Origin: Rhodoferax sp.
GTDB lineage: Bacteria; Pseudomonadota; Gammaproteobacteria; Burkholderiales; Burkholderiaceae_C
DNA length: 64,000 nt
Direction of reading: 5' to 3'
Assembly: GCA_024235935.1 (NCBI GenBank)
Contig: JACKLL010000007.1
Location: 62,001-126,000 of the forward strand
Every line of letters begins with the position of its first letter. Positions within the stretch are counted from its first letter, which is position 1. The position numbers were made by a program, and so were the translations under genes. This document shows positions 54,317 through 62,557 of the stretch, piece by piece. A model generated the notes under the pieces. That model was not told the origin of the DNA. It searched no databases and worked only from the letters and a program-made list of their open reading frames with translations.

Positions 54317-55309
54317 TCAGTTGATGGTGACGTTCGCTTCTGCGATCACCTTCAGCCACTTGGTAAGTTCGGCGTCCACGAAGGCGGCGAACTGGGCTTG
54401 CGTCATCGTGCCGGGTTCTGCACCCTTGCTGCTGAAGTCAGCGCGGATCTGCGGACTTTGCAGCGCCTGCAACACGTCATTGGCCAGTTTGTCGCGCAGT
54501 TTCGGCTCCATGCGCGGAGGTGCGTACAGGCCGAACCACGCCGTCGCCTCGAAGCCCTTGATGCCTGCCTCGTCGATGGTGGGCACATCCGGCAGCGCGG
54601 GCGAACGCTTGAGCGATGTCACGCCCAGCGCGCGCAGTTTGCCGGCCTGGATGTGCGGCAGCACACCGGGCACCGAGTCGAACATGACGGGAATCTGCCC
54701 ACCGAGCAAGTCGTTCAGCGCGGGCGCTGCGCCCTTGTAGGGGACATGCACCATGTCGACGCCCGCCAGCAACTTGAACAGTTCGCCGGAAAGGTGATTC
54801 GCCCCGCCGGTGCCGGACGAACCGAAGTTCACCTTGCCCGGGTTCGCCTTCGCGTAGGCGATGAGCTCCGCGACCGTCTTGGGCGCAAAGCCCGGGTTCA
54901 CGACCAGCACATTGGGCACTGCTGCCACCATCGCCAGCGGCGTGAAGTCGGTGCGGGTGTTGTACTTCAGGTTCTTATACAGGCCCGGGTTGATGACATG
55001 GTGGGTTGCCGTCAGCATCAGCGTATAGCCGTCGGCCGGCATATGCGTGAGCTGTTCCGAGAAGATGGTCCCGCTGGCACCACCCTTGTTGTCGACGATG
55101 ACGGTCTGGCCCCATTTCTGCTGCAAGGTGCTGGCGAGCTGGCGCGCGAGGATGTCGGTTGTTCCGCCCGCGGGAAACGGCACGACGATTTTCACCGTCT
55201 GGGTGGGGAAAGTCTGGGCCTGCGCTGCCGGTGCGATGGCAGCCAGGGCGAGCAGGACGGGTGCGGCACGTGCGAGCAGGCGCTTGGCAATGGGAGCTAG
55301 GGAATGCAT
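54317..55309 (-). CDS. Bug/TctC-type receptor
   Basis: 330 residues from the ATG at 55309, with AGGAGAC at 55315-55321. The signal peptide (RAAPVLLALAAIAPAAQAQ) is followed by the FPTQTVKIVVPFPAGGTTD loop, VIVDNKGGASGTIFSEQ and VHVPYKGAAPALNDLLGG. It is encoded between the two MaoC-like genes and the CoA-transferase, and it should deliver the acid used by that pathway, although the membrane partner is not in the window. Confidence 0.93.
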   Translation of the reverse strand: MHSLAPIAKRLLARAAPVLLALAAIAPAAQAQTFPTQTVKIVVPFPAGGTTDILARQLASTLQQKWGQTVIVDNKGGASGTIFSEQLTHMPADGYTLMLTATHHVINPGLYKNLKYNTRTDFTPLAMVAAVPNVLVVNPGFAPKTVAELIAYAKANPGKVNFGSSGTGGANHLSGELFKLLAGVDMVHVPYKGAAPALNDLLGGQIPVMFDSVPGVLPHIQAGKLRALGVTSLKRSPALPDVPTIDEAGIKGFEATAWFGLYAPPRMEPKLRDKLANDVLQALQSPQIRADFSSKGAEPGTMTQAQFAAFVDAELTKWLKVIAEANVTIN

Positions 55310-55352
55310 GGCTTGTCTCCTGAGGGTTGTTGTCTGAAAAGCTGAATTCAGG

Positions 55353-55793
55353 TCAGTGCGCCAGGGGCACTTCGACCATCGCCTCACCGGCGGCGACAAT
55401 TTCGCCGCGCTGGTTGTGGACGGACACGTCTAGCGTGAACCATTGGCCGCCTGCGGTCGTCCTGGACGAAGTCACGACGGCGCTGGGGGTGATGACGTCG
55501 CCCGGCTTGACCGGCGCCTTCCAGCGCGTCTCGAGCCGGCGCTGCATGCCGCCATGCGCATACACCCAGTCGGTCAGCATGCGGGTGATCACGCCGAAGT
55601 TGTTCATTCCGTGCATGATGATTCCGCCGAACTGCGTCTTGCCGAAGCTGTTCTTCATGTAGTCGTCGTCCAGATGGAGCGGATTGAAGTCGAGCGAGGC
55701 TTCGCAAAAGTCGCGGATGGTTTCGCGCGTGGGCGCAAACGGTTCGCCGGTGATCTTCTGACCGGTGGTGATGGCGGTGGAGGGATTTGTCAT
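55353..55793 (-). CDS. MaoC-like (R)-hydratase domain protein
   Basis: 146 residues from the ATG at 55793. The hot-dog-fold hydratase-2 motif is ASLDFNPLHLDDDYMKNSFGKTQFGGIIMHGM, with the catalytic Asp and His. It probably hydrates a trans-2-enoyl-CoA. It follows another MaoC-like gene by 14 bp; the two probably form a heteromer like the ChsH1/ChsH2 hydratase of steroid degradation. Confidence 0.9.
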   Translation of the reverse strand: MTNPSTAITTGQKITGEPFAPTRETIRDFCEASLDFNPLHLDDDYMKNSFGKTQFGGIIMHGMNNFGVITRMLTDWVYAHGGMQRRLETRWKAPVKPGDVITPSAVVTSSRTTAGGQWFTLDVSVHNQRGEIVAAGEAMVEVPLAH

Positions 55794-55807
55794 GATCGGG
55801 TTCCTTG

Positions 55808-56281
55808 TCATTGGGGCCGGATGGTCCAGCCGCGGCCGGAGCAGATGACCTGGTTGTGCTGGTTGAAGAAGACGTTGTCGTGGACCACGAACAGGCGGTC
55901 TTTCTTGATGAATTTGTCCAGGGCGCGCGCTTCCAGACGGATCGTGTCGCCGGGACGGGCGGGAATGTTGTAGCTCCACGACTGCCCGGCATTGACAGTG
56001 CCAGGGCTGCGCATCCAGTCGTCGGCTGGCGTGCACGAGAACATCAGCAGGATGTGGATGGCCGGCGGCGCGATCAGGCCCTTGTACAGCGTCGACCTGG
56101 CGTATGCCTCGTCGAAATACAGCGGGTGCATGTCGCCGATGACGCGACAGTACTTCTGGATCGCCTCCAGAGTGAGTGTGTAGGGAATGGTCTTGCGCGG
56201 CTCGCCGGGGATGATCTGCTCCCAGGTCTTGCGTAGCGCGTTGTCCTTCCAGAAGTCGGTTTCAAAGGTGGTTTCGGTCAT
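55808..56281 (-). CDS. MaoC-like N-terminal hydratase domain protein
   Basis: 157 residues. It is a hot-dog-fold (FAS1_DH/MaoC_N type) protein: KTIPYTLTLEAIQKYCRVIGDMHPLYFDEAYARSTLYKGLIAPP and GDTIRLEARALDKFIKKDRLFVV. The usual D-x(4)-H pair is only partly preserved (GDMHPLYFD), so it may be a non-catalytic partner for the MaoC protein downstream. It is the first gene of the unit, with the IclR palindrome 45 bp upstream. Confidence 0.85.
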   Translation of the reverse strand: MTETTFETDFWKDNALRKTWEQIIPGEPRKTIPYTLTLEAIQKYCRVIGDMHPLYFDEAYARSTLYKGLIAPPAIHILLMFSCTPADDWMRSPGTVNAGQSWSYNIPARPGDTIRLEARALDKFIKKDRLFVVHDNVFFNQHNQVICSGRGWTIRPQ

Positions 56282-56325
56282 AACTTCAAAATTTGGGTTG
56301 AGATAAGCGGCAAATATCGCTAAAC

Positions 56326-56342
56326 TATCCGCCTAGCGGATA
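56326..56342. promoter_or_regulatory. Perfect palindrome TATCCGC-CTA-GCGGATA, probable IclR operator
   Basis: This 17-bp element has 7-bp perfect arms and a 3-bp centre. It lies between the first MaoC gene (starting at 56281) and the IclR gene (starting at 56405). IclR-family proteins bind short palindromes of about this size. Further GCGG/CCGC half-sites occur at 56308 and about 56350, perhaps an additional weaker site. It should control both divergent units. Confidence 0.65.
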
Positions 56343-56404
56343 CTAGTAGCCGCTTGATGGATATTATTGGGCGGCCAGCGGTCGCTGTCAACGTGGGGGC
56401 CTGC

Positions 56405-57169
56405 ATGGCAACACCAGAAAGTGAATCGTTTGTGCGCACCTTTGCGCGCGGCCTGAAGGTCATCGAGGTACTGGGCCAGGGGCCCGGGGGCATGACGCTG
56501 GCCGAAGTGGCAGACGGCGTTGCGCTACCGCGTACAGCAGTGCGCCGCTTCCTGATGACCCTGATGGAACTGGCCTTTGTGCGCAGCGACGGCAAGCGCT
56601 ACTGGCTCACGCCACGGGTCTTGCGGCTCGGTCTGTCCTACCTGGCCACCTTGCCGTATTGGCGCGATGCGCAACCCGCACTCGAGGAGTTGTGCGCGCG
56701 GACCCAGCAGTCATGTGCGCTGTCGGTGCTGGACGGGGAAGAACTGGTGTACGTGATGCGCCAGCACACCAAGCGCATCTTGCCGATGAGCCCGTCTCTC
56801 GGAAGCCGCTTGCCGGCACATGCCGTGTCGATGGGACGCGTGCTGCTCGCCGGCTTGCCGGACGACGACCTGGAGCACTACCTGGCGAACGTGCAACCCG
56901 TCAAGCTGACCCCTGCCACGGTGACCGATCGCGCGCAACTGCGCGAGGCCATCCTGGCCGTGCGCCAGCAGGGCTGGGCCTGGATCGACGGCGAGCTGGA
57001 CGAATCGATCTGCGGCTTGGCCATCCCCGTCAGGGACCGCAGCGGCGCCACCGTCGCCGCCCTGAACGTCAGCCTCCCATCAGGGCAATTCACTCAGGAA
57101 CAGGCACTGCAGAACTACATCGGCGAGCTGCGCATGGCGGCATCGCACCTGCGCGCAAGCGATCGCTAG
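56405..57169 (+). CDS. IclR-family transcriptional regulator
   Basis: 254 residues from the ATG at 56405 (MATPESESFVRTFARGL); an earlier in-frame ATG at 56357 overlaps sequence that looks regulatory. The HTH is LKVIEVLGQGPGGMTLAEVADGVALPRTAVRRFLMTLMELAFV, followed by the effector domain with CALSVLDGEELVYVMRQ and AIPVRDRSGATVAALNVS. Closest in pattern to PcaR/PobR-type regulators of aromatic acid degradation. It is divergent from the MaoC-Bug-CoA-transferase-thiolase unit. Its TAG stop shares the CTAG at 57166-57169 with the ParB-like gene. Confidence 0.9.
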   Translation: MATPESESFVRTFARGLKVIEVLGQGPGGMTLAEVADGVALPRTAVRRFLMTLMELAFVRSDGKRYWLTPRVLRLGLSYLATLPYWRDAQPALEELCARTQQSCALSVLDGEELVYVMRQHTKRILPMSPSLGSRLPAHAVSMGRVLLAGLPDDDLEHYLANVQPVKLTPATVTDRAQLREAILAVRQQGWAWIDGELDESICGLAIPVRDRSGATVAALNVSLPSGQFTQEQALQNYIGELRMAASHLRASDR

Positions 57170-57996
57170 CCGGCCGCCCTTCGCAGGTTCTCCACCTCCT
57201 GCCGCAGCATTGCGTTCTCCGCCTCCAGCTGCGCTACACGCCTCTGCAAGGCCTGCAGCTCGTCGTCCACCGCCGATCCCGCGTCGACCGACGGATCGCC
57301 TGCGGCAAGCCCCTCCTCCTGCGGCTTCCTGCGTCCCTCGCGCACCCGCTTCGCCGCCAGCTTCAGTTCGTCCTTGCCGGCCAGCACGGCGGCTTTCTGC
57401 TCCTCTTCCGGCAGGCTGGCCACTGCGGCAGCCGCGCTGATCGAGATGGCGCCGGACTTCACCGCCGCCACCAGTTCGGGCGCGGCCTGCTTCTGGATTT
57501 TCTCGATCAGCACCACCTGGCTGCTGCTGAGCCTGGCGGCCTTGGCGATGTCTTCGCGGCTGTCCAGCGGCTTGGTGTCGGGAACGGCATGCGCGGCCGT
57601 GTCCGCGGGCGCGGCCTGCACCACCGGCGCACCGTCTGCGTCCGGCGCCGGTGTGGCCTGCGCCCGCGTGCGCCGCTCGGCCATGATGGCGCGCTTGCGC
57701 AAGGCCAGCTCACCGCGCTGGAAATCCGAGATGCTGCGCCGACCCAGGTGCTGGTCGATCATCCACAGGTGGACGTCTTCGATCGACTTGAAGCGGGTGT
57801 TTTGCACCGTCTGGAACGGCAGCCCGTGCGTCTGGCAGATGCCGTAGCGGTTGTGCCCGTCCACCAGGATGTCGCCCCACAGCACCAGCGCGTCGCGGCA
57901 GCCTTCGGCCAGCAGGCTGCGCTCCAGCGCTTCGTGTTCGTCCTGCGTCAAGGGGTCGATATAGGCTTTGAGTTCCGCGTTGACGATGATGCTCAT
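57166..57996 (-). CDS. ParB/Spo0J-like protein with C-terminal coiled coil
   Basis: 276 residues. The N-terminal ParB-like domain contains CRDALVLWGDILVDGHNRYGIC, a form of the GxxxxxDGHxR motif that binds CTP in ParB. A middle part carries SREDIAKAARLSSSQVVLIEKI as a probable HTH and ISISAAAAVASLPEEEQK as the KorB-like helical region. The C-terminal LQALQRRVAQLEAENAMLRQ segment is a leucine zipper. There is no ParA gene beside it, so it may be a regulator of plasmid or phage origin instead of a partition protein. Its start is about 115 bp from the KdpD-like kinase gene on the other strand. Confidence 0.8.
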   Translation of the reverse strand: MSIIVNAELKAYIDPLTQDEHEALERSLLAEGCRDALVLWGDILVDGHNRYGICQTHGLPFQTVQNTRFKSIEDVHLWMIDQHLGRRSISDFQRGELALRKRAIMAERRTRAQATPAPDADGAPVVQAAPADTAAHAVPDTKPLDSREDIAKAARLSSSQVVLIEKIQKQAAPELVAAVKSGAISISAAAAVASLPEEEQKAAVLAGKDELKLAAKRVREGRRKPQEEGLAAGDPSVDAGSAVDDELQALQRRVAQLEAENAMLRQEVENLRRAAG

Positions 57997-58067
57997 GGGT
58001 GGTGTGTACCAGCTTGCTTACAAGGGGCGCGAATTGTAGTGGCGTCCAGGACACCCCGGTCACACGC

Positions 58068-58085
58068 CCTGATGCAATCCTTATG
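58068..58085 (+). promoter_or_regulatory. 18-bp box, copy 1 (upstream of KdpD-like kinase)
   Basis: CCTGATGCAATCCTTATG ends 25 bp before the kinase ATG. It matches the copy upstream of kup at 17 of 18 positions, and 12 bases in a row (GCAATCCTTATG) are identical. It is probably the binding site of the KdpE-like regulator or a shared promoter element. Confidence 0.6.
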
Positions 58086-58110
58086 GCGCCGGTGATACGC
58101 TGACGGGACC

Positions 58111-59616
58111 ATGCCTTCAAGCACCGAAACTGAACGCTTCGAATGGAGCCCCTGGGCCGCCGTCGCCGGCCTCATCCTGGCCGCAACGCTCGGTGCGATG
58201 GTGCTGGACCGCGATGTCTCGCTGACGAGCCAGGCGATGCTGTACCTGCTGGCCGTGGTTGTCGCCGCATACAACCTGCGCCCCTTGCCATCGATCGCGT
58301 GCGCGGTCGCAGCCGTCACGGCCTTCAACTTCTTTTTCGTGCCGCCACGGCTGACCTTCGCGGTCGACAGCCGGGAGCATGTGATCGCACTGGCGGTCAC
58401 CCTGGTCGTGGCGCTGGTCATCAGCCGGCTCACCGCCAAGCTGCGTACCGAGACCCGTTCGGCCCAGCTGCATGCGTCACGTGCGCACCAGTTGCAGACG
58501 CTGGCGGGCACGCTGGCAGCCACCACGTCCGCCGAGGCTGCCGTGGCCGTGGCCCGCAGGGCCCTCGACGTCGCATTCCCCGGCCGCGCCACGATGGTGA
58601 CGCTCGGCAGCGAAGGTGCCGACGAGAGGGAAGCCGGCACACCCGACAACACCCACGACGGCCTGCGCGCCTGCATGCGGGAGGCCGCGACGCTGGGCCC
58701 CGGGACCGGCCGCTGGCCGGGCCTGAACGCCTGGTATATCCCTCTGGGGGATGCCAGCCAGATGCAGGGGGCGGTTTGCATCGAAGGCGTGCAGGCCGCG
58801 GACGTCGACGGCCTGGAGCATGCGCAAGCCCTTTGCGCCCTGGTGGCACAGGCGCTCCACCGTCTGAAGATGGCGACCCACATGCTGGCGGCAGAGGCCG
58901 AGGCCCAGCGCCAGCAGATGCAGGGCACGTTCCTGGCGGCCATCTCGCACGATCTGCGTTCGCCGCTGGCCAGCATCATGGGCGCCGCATCTGCGCTGCA
59001 AAGCCAGTCCGAAAAGCTCGAGCCGGCAGAGAAGGAGCGGCTGCTGGCCAGCATCTCCGGCGAGGCCCGCTATCTCTCCGACGTGACGGAAAACACCTTG
59101 CAATTCCTGCAACTGACCAATGCATCGGCACCGCAGCAGCGCACCTGGGAGTCGATGGAGGAGATCGCGGGTGCGGTGCTGGCCCGCATGCGGCTGCGCG
59201 ACCCGGACCATCGCATCCGCGCCAGCGTGGCCAAGGACCTGCCATTGATACAGGCCGACGCGGTACTGATTGCACAGTTGCTGGTCAACCTGCTGGAGAA
59301 CGCGCTGAAGTACAGCCAGGGAGCGATCGATCTGGTGATCCGCGCAACGCCCACCCAATTGCGCGCCAGCGTCAAGGACCGGGGCCCGAGCATCCCGGGC
59401 GCCCAGTACGACCAGATTTTCCAGCCCTATGCGAGGAACGATCGGTCTGGCCAGCGCGGTGCCGGTCTGGGCCTGGCCTTGTGCCGCGCGATCGCGCAAT
59501 CGCACCATGGCTCCTTGACCGTCAAGGCCCGCCAGGCGGGCGGAAACAGCTTCACGTTCGCGATGCCACTGAGCCCGGAACAGCCCCGGATCGACATGGA
59601 GAGCGCCGCACCATGA
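58111..59616 (+). CDS. Short KdpD-like sensor histidine kinase
   Basis: 501 residues. It corresponds to the C-terminal part of KdpD only: four membrane helices (DUF4118, about residues 17-107, with FNFFFVPPRLTF between helices), a GAF-like region, HisKA with His280 in ISHDLRSPL, and HATPase_c with LLENALKYS and GAGLGLALCRAI. The large N-terminal KdpD and Usp-like domains of the E. coli protein are missing. It should sense K+ or osmotic state and phosphorylate the regulator encoded 59 bp downstream. An 18-bp box precedes it. Confidence 0.9.
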   Translation: MPSSTETERFEWSPWAAVAGLILAATLGAMVLDRDVSLTSQAMLYLLAVVVAAYNLRPLPSIACAVAAVTAFNFFFVPPRLTFAVDSREHVIALAVTLVVALVISRLTAKLRTETRSAQLHASRAHQLQTLAGTLAATTSAEAAVAVARRALDVAFPGRATMVTLGSEGADEREAGTPDNTHDGLRACMREAATLGPGTGRWPGLNAWYIPLGDASQMQGAVCIEGVQAADVDGLEHAQALCALVAQALHRLKMATHMLAAEAEAQRQQMQGTFLAAISHDLRSPLASIMGAASALQSQSEKLEPAEKERLLASISGEARYLSDVTENTLQFLQLTNASAPQQRTWESMEEIAGAVLARMRLRDPDHRIRASVAKDLPLIQADAVLIAQLLVNLLENALKYSQGAIDLVIRATPTQLRASVKDRGPSIPGAQYDQIFQPYARNDRSGQRGAGLGLALCRAIAQSHHGSLTVKARQAGGNSFTFAMPLSPEQPRIDMESAAP

Positions 59617-59675
59617 ACCGCCGGACCCCATCCCAGGCGTCTGACGCCGCCGTGCGTCGCACGAAGGACTGAATC

Positions 59676-60362
59676 GTGAACCTGCGCCTGCTGGTAGTCG
59701 AAGACGACCGCGAAATTCGCGCGATGATGCAATCGTCGTTGTCGGTGGAAGGTTTCGAGGTGCAGACCGCCGTGTCACTCAGCGAGGCGCGTGCAATGCT
59801 GCAGCACCGCACACCCGACGTGGTGGTGCTGGACCTGGGCCTTCCCGATGGCGATGGCCTGGCGCTGGTGGCGCTGATCCGCCAGCGGCATTCACTGCCG
59901 ATTCTGATCGTCTCGGCGCGGCACCAGGAGGCCGAAAAGATTCGCCTGCTCGACGCCGGCGCCGACGACTACCTGACCAAGCCCTTTCATGTCGGCGAAT
60001 TGCTGGCACGCATCCGCGTGGCGATGCGCCACCGGGGAACGGCTTTGGCGCCAGCGGTCACCGAACACCGGCTCGACGGACTGTCGATCGACCTGGCGCA
60101 GCGATCGGTGATGTTGCATGGCCGCGCGCTGCACCTGACGCCAACCGAGTTCAAGCTGTTGGCGCGGCTGGTGCGCAGTGCCGGGCGGGTCGTCACCCAT
60201 CGGCAATTGCTGAGTGACGTCTGGGGACCGGAATTCACCGAGCACACGCACTATCTGCGCCTGTACATGGCGCAGCTGCGCGCCAAGATCGAGGCCGACC
60301 CGGCCGAGCCACGCCATCTGCTGACCGAGACCGGCGTGGGCTACCGGCTGGCGACCGCCTGA
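59676..60362 (+). CDS. KdpE-like response regulator
   Basis: 228 residues from a GTG at 59676. The receiver domain has the acidic pair in VVEDD, the phosphoacceptor Asp53 in VVVLDLGLPDGDG and the lysine in DYLTKPF. The C-terminal OmpR/PhoB-type winged helix contains LHLTPTEFKLLARLVRSAGRVVTHRQLL and the terminal TETGVGYRLA. Sequence and neighbour place it with KdpE. Its stop codon lies inside the second copy of the 18-bp box upstream of kup, so it probably regulates kup. Confidence 0.92.
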   Translation: MNLRLLVVEDDREIRAMMQSSLSVEGFEVQTAVSLSEARAMLQHRTPDVVVLDLGLPDGDGLALVALIRQRHSLPILIVSARHQEAEKIRLLDAGADDYLTKPFHVGELLARIRVAMRHRGTALAPAVTEHRLDGLSIDLAQRSVMLHGRALHLTPTEFKLLARLVRSAGRVVTHRQLLSDVWGPEFTEHTHYLRLYMAQLRAKIEADPAEPRHLLTETGVGYRLATA

Positions 60363-60375
60363 CGCAATCCTTATG
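60358..60375 (+). promoter_or_regulatory. 18-bp box, copy 2 (upstream of kup)
   Basis: CCTGACGCAATCCTTATG overlaps the stop of the KdpE-like gene and ends 55 bp before the kup ATG. It differs from copy 1 (58068) at one position. A box this similar in only two places, both next to related potassium genes, suggests a common regulator. Confidence 0.6.
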
Positions 60376-60430
60376 TGATCCTGACGCGACACCGCCGACA
60401 GTCGTGGCTTCTCATCATCGGAAGTCGCAC

Positions 60431-62308
60431 ATGCGCAAACTGGAGCAAGGGGAGAGCGCCGCCGTCCTGACACTGGGGGCACTGGGGGTCGTGTACGGGG
60501 ACATCGGCACCAGTCCGCTGTACACCATGAAGGAGATTTTCGGGCCGCAGACGGGCATCGCACTGACGCCCGACAACCTCGTGGGCGCCGTCTCTGCGAT
60601 CTTCTGGGGCCTGATGGTGATCGTCACGCTGAAATACGTGCTGCTGATCCTGCGCGCAGACAACCGCGGCGAAGGCGGCATCATGGCCCTGACCGCGCTG
60701 GCGGCCCACGCGGTCGGCGCGAACGCCCGCCGCAGGCGAATGCTGTTGCTGCTCGGCCTGTTCGGTGCCGCGCTCTTTTATGGCGACAGTGTGATCACCC
60801 CGGCCATCTCCGTGCTCAGCGCCGTCGAAGGCCTGGAAGTGGCCACGCCGGCCTTCAAGCCGTATGTGCTGCCGATCTGCATCGGTGTGCTGATCGCGCT
60901 GTTTGCCATGCAGCGCTACGGAACAGGTCTGGTCGGCAGGCTGTTCGGCCCGGTCATCCTGCTCTGGTTCGCGGTGCTCACGGCCACCGGCGTGGCGCAG
61001 ATCGTGCAGCACCCGGCAATCCTGGCGGCGCTCGATCCGCTCAACGCACTGGTCTTCCTCCAGGCACAGGGTTGGCATGTCCTTGTCGTCGTCGGGGCGA
61101 TCGTGCTCGCTTTCACCGGGGTGGAAGCCCTGTATGCCGACATGGGCCACTTCGGCCGGCGCCCGATCCAGTTTGCGTGGATGGGGCTGGTGCTTCCATC
61201 CCTGTCGATCCATTACATGGGACAGGGATCGCTGCTGATGCGCCAGCCTGAAGCGCTGGAGAACCCGTTCTACCGGATGTTCCCCGACTTCTGGCTGCTG
61301 CCCGCGGTGGCACTGGCCACGACAGCCACCGTCATCGCTTCGCAAGCGGTGATCTCCGGCGCGTTCTCCATGACCAAGCAGGCCATCCAGCTGGGCTTCC
61401 TGCCGCGCATGCAGGTGCGTTATACATCGGTGAAGGAGGCAGGCCAGATCTACATGCCGGGCGTCAACGGCCTTCTGCTTTGCGCCGTGCTGCTGGCGGT
61501 CGTGGGTTTCGGCAGTTCATCCGCCATGGCCTCGGCCTACGGCATTGCGGTGACCGGCACCATGCTCATCACGACGCTGCTGACCTTCTTCGTCGTGCGC
61601 CACGCCTGGAAGTACCCACTGCCGCTGGTACTGGCCGCAACCGGCGCTTTCCTGGCCCTGGACCTGCTGCTGCTCGTCTCGTGCGCGATCAAGTTCTTCG
61701 ACGGCGGCTGGTTCCCGCTGCTGCTGGGCCTGGTGCTGTTCGGCAGCATGTCCACCTGGCGCCGTGGACGCGAGCAGCTTTTCGAGGGCATCAACCGGGA
61801 AGACCCGGAACTGCTGCCGTTCGTCACCGCCCTGGCGCGTCAGGTCATGCACCGGGTCTCGCGTACCGCCGTGTACGCGGTAGCAAGCCCCGCCACCGTG
61901 CCACAGGCCCTGTTGCACAACCTCAAGCACAACCAGGTGCTGCACGAGCGCAATCTGATCCTCACGGTGGTGTTCCACGAGCTGCCTTGGATACCGTTCT
62001 CGGATCGGGTCCAGGTCGAGGCGATCGCGCCCGGATTCTGGACGGTCACGGTGAACTACGGCTTCAAGAACGCGCCCGACATCCCTCAGGCCCTGGAACT
62101 TTGCAAGGCGCATGGCCTGCCCATCGATCTGTTCGAGACATCCTATTTCCTGAGCCGCGAGATCGTCGTTCCGAGTCGCAAGGCCGGCATGGCCCGCTGG
62201 CGCGAAGCGCTGTTCGCATTGATGTCGCGCAATGCCGGAAGCGTGGCCGCGTACTTCCGCCTGCCCAACAACTGCGTGGTCGAACTGGGAACCCGCGTTC
62301 AGCTCTGA
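60431..62308 (+). CDS. kup: Kup potassium uptake transporter
   Basis: 625 residues from the ATG at 60431, near the 622 of E. coli Kup. The family signature GALGVVYGDIGTSPLYTMKEIFG is at the start, and twelve hydrophobic helices and a soluble C-terminal part follow. GDSVITPAISVLSAVEGLEV and FTGVEALYADMGHFGRRPIQ are also typical. It is a low-affinity K+/H+ symporter in the inner membrane. Lying directly after a KdpD/KdpE-like pair and their box, it appears to be their target; no kdpFABC genes are present. Confidence 0.95.
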   Translation: MRKLEQGESAAVLTLGALGVVYGDIGTSPLYTMKEIFGPQTGIALTPDNLVGAVSAIFWGLMVIVTLKYVLLILRADNRGEGGIMALTALAAHAVGANARRRRMLLLLGLFGAALFYGDSVITPAISVLSAVEGLEVATPAFKPYVLPICIGVLIALFAMQRYGTGLVGRLFGPVILLWFAVLTATGVAQIVQHPAILAALDPLNALVFLQAQGWHVLVVVGAIVLAFTGVEALYADMGHFGRRPIQFAWMGLVLPSLSIHYMGQGSLLMRQPEALENPFYRMFPDFWLLPAVALATTATVIASQAVISGAFSMTKQAIQLGFLPRMQVRYTSVKEAGQIYMPGVNGLLLCAVLLAVVGFGSSSAMASAYGIAVTGTMLITTLLTFFVVRHAWKYPLPLVLAATGAFLALDLLLLVSCAIKFFDGGWFPLLLGLVLFGSMSTWRRGREQLFEGINREDPELLPFVTALARQVMHRVSRTAVYAVASPATVPQALLHNLKHNQVLHERNLILTVVFHELPWIPFSDRVQVEAIAPGFWTVTVNYGFKNAPDIPQALELCKAHGLPIDLFETSYFLSREIVVPSRKAGMARWREALFALMSRNAGSVAAYFRLPNNCVVELGTRVQL

Positions 62309-62557
62309 ATGGAAGCCGTCCTCGCGCCAACGCCCTCGCGCGGCAGGTAGCGCGGTCGCAAGCGGTGCGCACCGCCAAGGGCCCGCCGGTCCTGCGCACA
62401 CGCGACTTCCCTGCGAGCGTCGCAAGGTCGCGGCTGCACCAGAGGCAGGATCCACCGCAAGCTGGCATCATCGCGACATGCACGCATTGCCCCCCGCACG
62501 CCCCGGGTGCCCCGGACGCCACGCCCGCCGCGCGACTCGCAAGCACCTTCCTGCGCC

